The translations under genes and the position numbers were made by a program. A DNA stretch of 10,062 nucleotides from CAYPXN01 sp964414715 (GTDB lineage Bacteria > UBA10199 > JADFYH01): assembly GCA_964414715.1 (NCBI GenBank), contig CAYPXN010000078.1:1-10062 (forward strand), read 5' to 3'. How positions within the stretch are numbered: the stretch's first letter is position 1; each line of letters starts with the position of its first letter. The notes under the pieces were generated by a model. The model was given only the letters and a program-made list of their open reading frames with translations. It had not been told where the DNA came from and ran no database searches. Positions 5,842 through 10,062 of the stretch are shown piece by piece.

Positions 5842-7814
5842 GATTGTTCAGAGCCGAAGATATTTTAAATGAAATCAAACTTCCGGATTACAAAGGACGG
5901 CATGTTTTTACGGCCAAGCTTCGTCTTTTGATCTTTGTTGTCTTTTGGATTTTATCAGCCTTCTTTTTTGAAGGCATTTGGAAGTCTGCCCCTTTTATTC
6001 CCATCGCAATTTCCTTTGCCTTCTTACTCACCGGAATTTGTTACAATAATATTCTCAAAGGACGAGCACTTCTCTTTTCTTTTCTTTCCGAGGTTCTTCT
6101 CGATCTTTTCACAATCACCCTGATCGTTTACATGACAGGAGGGGAGAAAAGTAATTTTTATACCATCTATATTATTTATGTGATCGCAGCGGGAACTTAT
6201 TATTCCAATATTATTGCTGTTCTCGCGGCGCTTATCTCCTTTGCATTTTATACAGGACTTATTCTCTTGGAATATTACGGGGTGATAGAGCCTTTCAAAT
6301 CCACCACGGACAGTTTGGTTTTGTTTGATAATCCCAAAATGCTTTTTTTCTCAAACCTGATTCTCTTAGGTATTTTCCTTCCGATTATTGCTTATGCTGC
6401 CAAAATTTCGAATTACTTTTCACGTATCAAAGAAAGAGCATTGGAAGAAAAAAACAAACAGCTTCTTGCATTGAACAGTATTTCCCGAACTATCAAAGGT
6501 TTACTTTCTCTGGATAAGGCGATTCGCCAGGTCCTTTCGGGGGTGATTGAAGGTTTGGGTTATGAAATCTGTTTTTTGGTAATTCCTTCCAAAAAGGACA
6601 ATGAAATTGTTTTTCATGCCCCGAAGAATTATCCCGTTACACAAAAAATTGAAGCGATTATGGGAATGCCTTTTTCTGCACTTCGCTTACCCAAAGTGGA
6701 AGAAAATTATGTTTTTCAGGCCATCAAAAAGAATAAAATTATCTTCCGACAACAATTGTATGAGCTAGTAAGAGGCATTCAACCTGCGATCAGCCCAGAA
6801 CTTGCTTCCACAATTCAACAAGCTCTTGGTTTTAAAAAATTTATTATTACTCCCCTCGTTGCAGAACGAAAAGTGGTGGGAGCTTTGATTGGTGCAAGTA
6901 AAGACGAGTTTGTGGATGAATCTAGTGTGGGAGTTCTTGAAAACTTTGCAAACCAGGCTGCTCTCGCTATTGAAAGTGCGCAGCTCTTCGAAGAACTCAG
7001 AAAAAAGAATAAAGATTTAGAACAGGCAAACAAAATCAAAAGCGAGTTTCTGGCCATCATGAGCCATGAACTGCGAACCCCTTTGACTGCCGTAATTGGT
7101 TTTTCTGAGCTTTTGATGGAAGAAGTGATGGGAGAGTTGAACGCAGAGCAAAAGGAATATCTGCGTGAAGTCGTGACGAATAGCGATCATTTATTGCACC
7201 TCATCAATTCGATTCTTGATCTTTCCAAGGTAGAATCTGGAAAAATGGCTTTGGCAATTGAACCTTTTGATCTCACTCGTTTATCCAAGGAAGTAAAATC
7301 GAGCCTTCAACCCTTATTAAGAAAGAAAGGGCTCAAGTTAGACCTTTTCATTCCGGAAGAACTTCCCTTGCTTGAGGCGGATGAAAGAAAAATAAAGCAA
7401 ATTCTTCTCAATTTGATTTCGAATTCCATCAAGTTTACCAATGAAGGTGGAAAAATCAGTATTGTGATTACTTATTCTCCTTACACGAAAGGCGCCTGGC
7501 TTTTCCCAAAATCTATTAAGGAAGAAGACATTCTGGGTGGATATTTCAAAATGGTGGTGGAAGATACCGGGATCGGAATTCGTGAAAAAGATTTGGAAAA
7601 AATCTTTGAACCCTTTTCCCAGGTCGATTCTTCATACACCCGAAAATATCAGGGAACTGGATTGGGGCTGGCTTTAACAAAGCAGTTTGTGGAAATGCAT
7701 GGAGGGATTATCTGGGCAGAGAGCGAACTTCAAAAAGGCTCGAGATTTACCGTCATTCTGCCTGCCAACTCGCATGAACTCGCGGAACCGGAAGTGGTTC
7801 ATCAGATCAGATAG
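5838..7814 (+). CDS. Orphan membrane-bound GAF-domain sensor histidine kinase
   Basis: A 658-residue hybrid-free sensor kinase. About six membrane helices (roughly residues 28-46, 52-72, 77-99, 107-120, 123-147, 168-190) with very short loops form an intramembrane-type sensor region without a large periplasmic domain. A coiled linker (195-215) leads to a GAF-like domain (about 215-382, ending ENFANQAALAIESAQLF), a second coiled linker, and a HisKA domain with SHELRTPL (phospho-acceptor H410). The HATPase_c domain shows the N box NLISNSIKF (525-533), G1 DTGIG (576-580), F box FEPF (590-593) and G2 GTGLG (606-610), so it should be catalytically competent. No receiver domain or response-regulator gene is adjacent; the partner must be elsewhere. 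The signal is unknown; co-transcription with dsbD makes an envelope redox or stress cue conceivable. The stop lies 11 bp from the convergent rlmI stop, with no terminator seen. Confidence 0.93.
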   Translation: MRLFRAEDILNEIKLPDYKGRHVFTAKLRLLIFVVFWILSAFFFEGIWKSAPFIPIAISFAFLLTGICYNNILKGRALLFSFLSEVLLDLFTITLIVYMTGGEKSNFYTIYIIYVIAAGTYYSNIIAVLAALISFAFYTGLILLEYYGVIEPFKSTTDSLVLFDNPKMLFFSNLILLGIFLPIIAYAAKISNYFSRIKERALEEKNKQLLALNSISRTIKGLLSLDKAIRQVLSGVIEGLGYEICFLVIPSKKDNEIVFHAPKNYPVTQKIEAIMGMPFSALRLPKVEENYVFQAIKKNKIIFRQQLYELVRGIQPAISPELASTIQQALGFKKFIITPLVAERKVVGALIGASKDEFVDESSVGVLENFANQAALAIESAQLFEELRKKNKDLEQANKIKSEFLAIMSHELRTPLTAVIGFSELLMEEVMGELNAEQKEYLREVVTNSDHLLHLINSILDLSKVESGKMALAIEPFDLTRLSKEVKSSLQPLLRKKGLKLDLFIPEELPLLEADERKIKQILLNLISNSIKFTNEGGKISIVITYSPYTKGAWLFPKSIKEEDILGGYFKMVVEDTGIGIREKDLEKIFEPFSQVDSSYTRKYQGTGLGLALTKQFVEMHGGIIWAESELQKGSRFTVILPANSHELAEPEVVHQIR

Positions 7815-7825
7815 TTTTCAAAAAT

Positions 7826-8989
7826 TTAAAGAACTCTCAGAAAAAAACATTTCAAATAATTGGATTCTGGAAAGCCGAGAAGAATAGGGTGGTCAGGTCC
7901 CTGCATCCCTTTTTCGAGGATTTGTACTTCCCGTTTTGCATCGATGGCTGCTTCCTGAAGCATTTCCAGCATCAAAGACTCCGACAAATGATGGCTGCAG
8001 GAGGAGCTAATGAGAATTCCGTCAGATTCCAGCATTCTCATGGCCCGTAAATTAATTTCTTTGTAACCTCGCAAGGCGTTTTGGATTTGGCGACGGGATT
8101 TTACAAAAGCAGGTGGATCAAGATTGATCAGGTCGAATTTTTCTTTCCGTTGATCGAGTTCCTTCAGATAATCAAAGACATTTGCTTCGATTGCTTCAAT
8201 ATTGGAAAGAGAGTTGAGCTCCGCATTTCGCAAAACGCTCTCACAAGCTTCTTTACTTTGATCAATCGCGCTAATCTTTCCGGAAGTATTGCTTGCCATC
8301 TGACAAGAGAACCACCCTTGGTATGAACAAACATCCAAGATTCTTTTTTTGTCTTTTGCATATTTGCGAGCTTTCAATCGGTTGTTGCGTTGATCCAGAA
8401 ATGCACCTGTTTTTTGTCCTTCCAACAAATTCACTTCAAACTTCAAATTTCCTTCCTGGATAAGAACATGCGGAGAGAGCTCTCCTTTTACAATTTGTAC
8501 TGTTTGAGGGAGTTGTTCCAAACTTCTTACACTCACATCATTTCGCTCAACCAAAAGAGAAGGCTTGAAAATTTTATCAAGAGCCTGAAGTAAAATGTCT
8601 CTTTGGGATTCCAAGCCGGCACTGAGCATTTGAAAAGAATAAGCCTGGTCGTACTTATCTAAAACAAAAGAGGGAATTCCGTCTGATTCTCCAAAGACCA
8701 TACGATAGGCATTTGAAGGAATCTCCAAATGATCACGCAATGTTTTTGCCCTCACAAGACGTTCTTCCCAAAAAGTTTGGCCTATTTCATTTTTGCCAGA
8801 GCATAAAATGCGAAGAGCAATTTCAGAGTGAGGGCTGTAAAGGGCTTGTCCCAAAAATTTACCCTGCGAACTTTCCAAAGCTACAATGCCTGCAGGAATG
8901 TTTTTTTCCACACGAATGTCTGATTTGAAAATCCAGGGATGACCTTCAAGAAGCCGTCGTAATGCTTTTTGGTTTAAAATTGCCTTCAT
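7826..8989 (-). CDS. rlmI: RlmI-like 23S rRNA (cytosine-C5) methyltransferase
   Basis: A 387-residue class I SAM-dependent RNA methyltransferase of the RlmI/RlmK-like family; E. coli RlmI (396 residues) makes m5C1962 in 23S rRNA. The N-terminal PUA domain (about 1-70) includes the typical GHPWIFKSDI. A middle RRM-like segment (75-175) contains VFGESDGIPSFVLDKY (98-113), and the catalytic domain (about 188-387) shows EGQKTGAFLDQRNNR (190-204), the SAM motif ILDVCSYQGWFS (217-228), NLDPPAFVKSR (289-299) and SSSCSHH (328-334) with the likely catalytic C331. The ATG at 8989 is the natural start of the PUA domain, though no good ribosome site precedes it; the upstream DNA is the palindromic element at 9002-9157. 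It is a single-gene unit. Family assignment is firm; the exact rRNA base is by homology. Confidence 0.92.
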   Translation of the reverse strand: MKAILNQKALRRLLEGHPWIFKSDIRVEKNIPAGIVALESSQGKFLGQALYSPHSEIALRILCSGKNEIGQTFWEERLVRAKTLRDHLEIPSNAYRMVFGESDGIPSFVLDKYDQAYSFQMLSAGLESQRDILLQALDKIFKPSLLVERNDVSVRSLEQLPQTVQIVKGELSPHVLIQEGNLKFEVNLLEGQKTGAFLDQRNNRLKARKYAKDKKRILDVCSYQGWFSCQMASNTSGKISAIDQSKEACESVLRNAELNSLSNIEAIEANVFDYLKELDQRKEKFDLINLDPPAFVKSRRQIQNALRGYKEINLRAMRMLESDGILISSSCSHHLSESLMLEMLQEAAIDAKREVQILEKGMQGPDHPILLGFPESNYLKCFFLRVL

Positions 8990-9001
8990 TCTATTTTTTA
9001 C

Positions 9002-9157
9002 GCTTAAAACAGATTCGTTCTTTCATTCGGATCAGAACTCGCGAGGCTCCAAATCCTCGTTTCGTTCCGGTCCAAGGCTTCCCTGCACTCAACTCGGATC
9101 TTACAAGGGGTCGCTCAAACACGCTGATCCTCATTCAACAACAAATCTGTTTTAAGC
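9002..9157. repeat. 156-bp imperfect nested palindrome, MITE- or REP-like element
   Basis: Perfect 14-bp outer arms GCTTAAAACAGATT (9002-9015) and AATCTGTTTTAAGC (9144-9157) enclose perfect 7-bp inner arms GGATCAG (9029-9035) and CTGATCC (9124-9130). The two spacers between arms are both 13 nt, so both arm pairs share one axis, which is unlikely by chance. The core (9029-9130) is about 55% G+C, clearly richer than its surroundings, and contains a smaller hairpin (GCGAGG 9041-9046 with CCTCGT 9055-9060) and the palindrome CTCGCGAG (9038-9045). It fills the space between the divergent rlmI and punA. No transposase and no clear target-site duplication are visible. It could be a dispersed palindromic repeat, a structured RNA or a large regulatory dyad. 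Confidence 0.6.
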
Positions 9158-9174
9158 TCTTATCCTCTTATCAT

Positions 9175-9202
9175 TTGACTCTAAATCCGGGCACTGTATG
9201 TT
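9175..9202 (+). promoter_or_regulatory. Candidate punA promoter
   Basis: TTGACT (9175-9180) and TATGTT (9197-9202) are spaced 16 bp, a plausible sigma-70 promoter. Transcription would begin at or very near the punA ATG (9209), implying a leaderless or nearly leaderless message; no good Shine-Dalgarno sequence precedes that ATG. Confidence 0.35.
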
Positions 9203-9208
9203 AGAGCC

Positions 9209-10042
9209 ATGACAAATTCAAGCCTCCTGGATAAAATTCGAGAAAGCCAGCTTTTTGTCGAAAAACGGATTTCTCACATCCCCCAAACCGCCATCGTGTT
9301 TGGATCAGGTCTGGGATCTCAGGGAGGGCTCCGCATCTCCGAGCGAGTCGAGATTCCTTATTCGAAAATTCCCCATTTTCCTCAAAGTACAGTTCAGGGG
9401 CATTCTGGTAGACTTGTTTTTGGAAAAATAGGGTCTCGATACTGTCTCATCGCAGAAGGTCGTTTTCATTTTTACGAAGGTTACTCTCAGGAAGAAGTGG
9501 TATTTCCTGTTCGGGTTTTCAAAGCACTCGGCACACAGAATCTCATTCTTACGAATTCGGCGGGGGCACTCAATCCTACTTACAAAGTCGGAGAGTTGGT
9601 TTTAGTAAAAGACCATATTAATTTTACCGGACACAATCCTCTCAGAGGACAGAATGAAGAAAGTCTAGGACCTCGCTTTCCCGATTTGACAGAAGCTTAT
9701 AATCCGGATTTATGTAAAAAATTAAAGACGGCGGCCAACAGATTGAAATATAAGCTAAAATATGGGGTTTATGTTGGGATTTCCGGACCCTCTTATGAAA
9801 CCCCTGCTGAAATCAAAATGTTTCGAAAGTGGGGAGGAGATTTGATTGGAATGTCCACGGTTCCGGAAGTGATTGCTGCCGCACATTTAGGACTTCCCAC
9901 TGCGGTCATTTCTTGTGTAACCAACAAACTTCTTCCTTTAAGTCGGAAAAAGTTGAGTCATGATCAGGTTTTAAAATCCGCAAAAGAAATTCGGGAAAAA
10001 CTTTATCACTTACTGGAGTGTTTTTTGTGCGAACAAAAATAA
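9209..10042 (+). CDS. punA: Purine nucleoside phosphorylase (trimeric PNP-I type)
   Basis: A 277-residue cytosolic enzyme that cleaves purine (deoxy)nucleosides, chiefly of guanine and hypoxanthine in this family, with phosphate to free base and (deoxy)ribose-1-phosphate for purine salvage. The family pattern is complete: GSGLG (32-36) and GHSGR (64-68) for phosphate binding with S33 and H65, EGRFHFYEGY (83-92) with R85 and H87, LTNSAGALNP (114-123), GPSYETPAE (193-201) with base-binding Y196/E197, GMSTVPEVIAA (214-224) with M215, and VTNK (237-240) with N239, equivalent to the human N243 of 6-oxopurine-specific enzymes. The length is normal for the trimeric class (about 270-290). The start at 9209 lacks a strong ribosome site. 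The 3' end overlaps the next gene by 16 nt, suggesting an operon. Confidence 0.95.
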   Translation: MTNSSLLDKIRESQLFVEKRISHIPQTAIVFGSGLGSQGGLRISERVEIPYSKIPHFPQSTVQGHSGRLVFGKIGSRYCLIAEGRFHFYEGYSQEEVVFPVRVFKALGTQNLILTNSAGALNPTYKVGELVLVKDHINFTGHNPLRGQNEESLGPRFPDLTEAYNPDLCKKLKTAANRLKYKLKYGVYVGISGPSYETPAEIKMFRKWGGDLIGMSTVPEVIAAAHLGLPTAVISCVTNKLLPLSRKKLSHDQVLKSAKEIREKLYHLLECFLCEQK

Positions 10043-10062
10043 TCATCGCAACCCGTTCTTCA
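10027..10062 (+). CDS. hemC: Start of a gene running off the right edge, probably hydroxymethylbilane synthase
   Basis: Only 12 codons are present, beginning at GTG 10027 and reading (M)RTKIIIATRSS. GGAG at 10015-10018 lies 8 nt upstream, a good ribosome site placed inside punA, and the gene overlaps the punA stop by 16 nt. The IATRSS string matches the N-terminal 'I-A/G-T-R-x-S-x-L-A-L' pattern of HemC, the porphobilinogen deaminase of tetrapyrrole synthesis. With so little sequence another nucleotide-binding start such as an ITPase-type protein (ATRN) cannot be excluded, though Ser after Arg favours HemC. Confidence 0.55.
   Translation, partial: MRTKIIIATRSS

Noticed and set aside
7687..7887. 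66-codon plus-strand ORF bridging the kinase end and the rlmI end.
   Set aside because: It is an out-of-frame shadow of the kinase HATPase domain with no ribosome site.
9016..9143. Possible tRNA or known small RNA in the G+C-rich core.
   Set aside because: No cloverleaf, no T-loop pattern and no acceptor stem could be assembled on either strand.
8962..9204. Open reading frame of 80 codons on the plus strand, from inside rlmI through the palindromic element.
   Set aside because: It starts inside rlmI, has no ribosome site, resembles no protein I know, and is explained by the stop-poor G+C-richer palindrome.

Overview
The window (roughly 40% G+C by eye) carries nine protein-coding genes or gene ends with short intergenic gaps. 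The envelope genes (a complete DsbD with periplasmic, membrane and thioredoxin parts, a secreted LytM-type peptidase and a BrkB/YihY membrane protein) suggest a didermic, Gram-negative-type bacterium. The mixture of a Bacillus/Clostridium-like glutamate dehydrogenase and an archaeal-DacZ-like diadenylate cyclase fits a deltaproteobacterium-like or candidate-phylum lineage better than a model proteobacterium, but this placement is inference only. I see no tRNA, rRNA, CRISPR array, transposase or phage gene.

Layout. 1-595 (+): 3' part of a BrkB/YihY-family membrane protein. 596-943: AT-rich intergenic region ending in a structured 5' leader. 944-1531 (+): secreted M23 peptidase. 1583-1615: strong bidirectional terminator between convergent units. 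4021-1640 (-): a compact three-gene operon, glutamate dehydrogenase > PK_C-DAC diadenylate cyclase (ATGA overlap) > small acidic protein (16-bp gap). 4022-4149: divergent promoter region. 4150-7814 (+): dsbD followed by an orphan membrane GAF-histidine kinase, with a 7-codon upstream ORF touching the kinase start. 8989-7826 (-): RlmI-type 23S rRNA methyltransferase, convergent with the kinase. 9002-9157: a 156-bp G+C-richer imperfect palindrome between divergent genes. 9209-10042 (+): purine nucleoside phosphorylase, overlapping by 16 nt the start of what looks like hemC, which runs off the right edge.

How the genes fit together. The most notable arrangement is translational coupling of glutamate dehydrogenase to a c-di-AMP synthase. 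Since c-di-AMP is known to control potassium and osmolyte balance, and glutamate is the main counter-ion of potassium, this suggests co-control of glutamate pool and second messenger. DsbD supplies electrons to periplasmic thiol proteins, and the kinase downstream might sense envelope or redox state, but no cognate regulator is present. The most unexplained DNA is the nested palindrome upstream of rlmI and punA, which looks like a dispersed palindromic or MITE-like element and should be searched for elsewhere in the genome.
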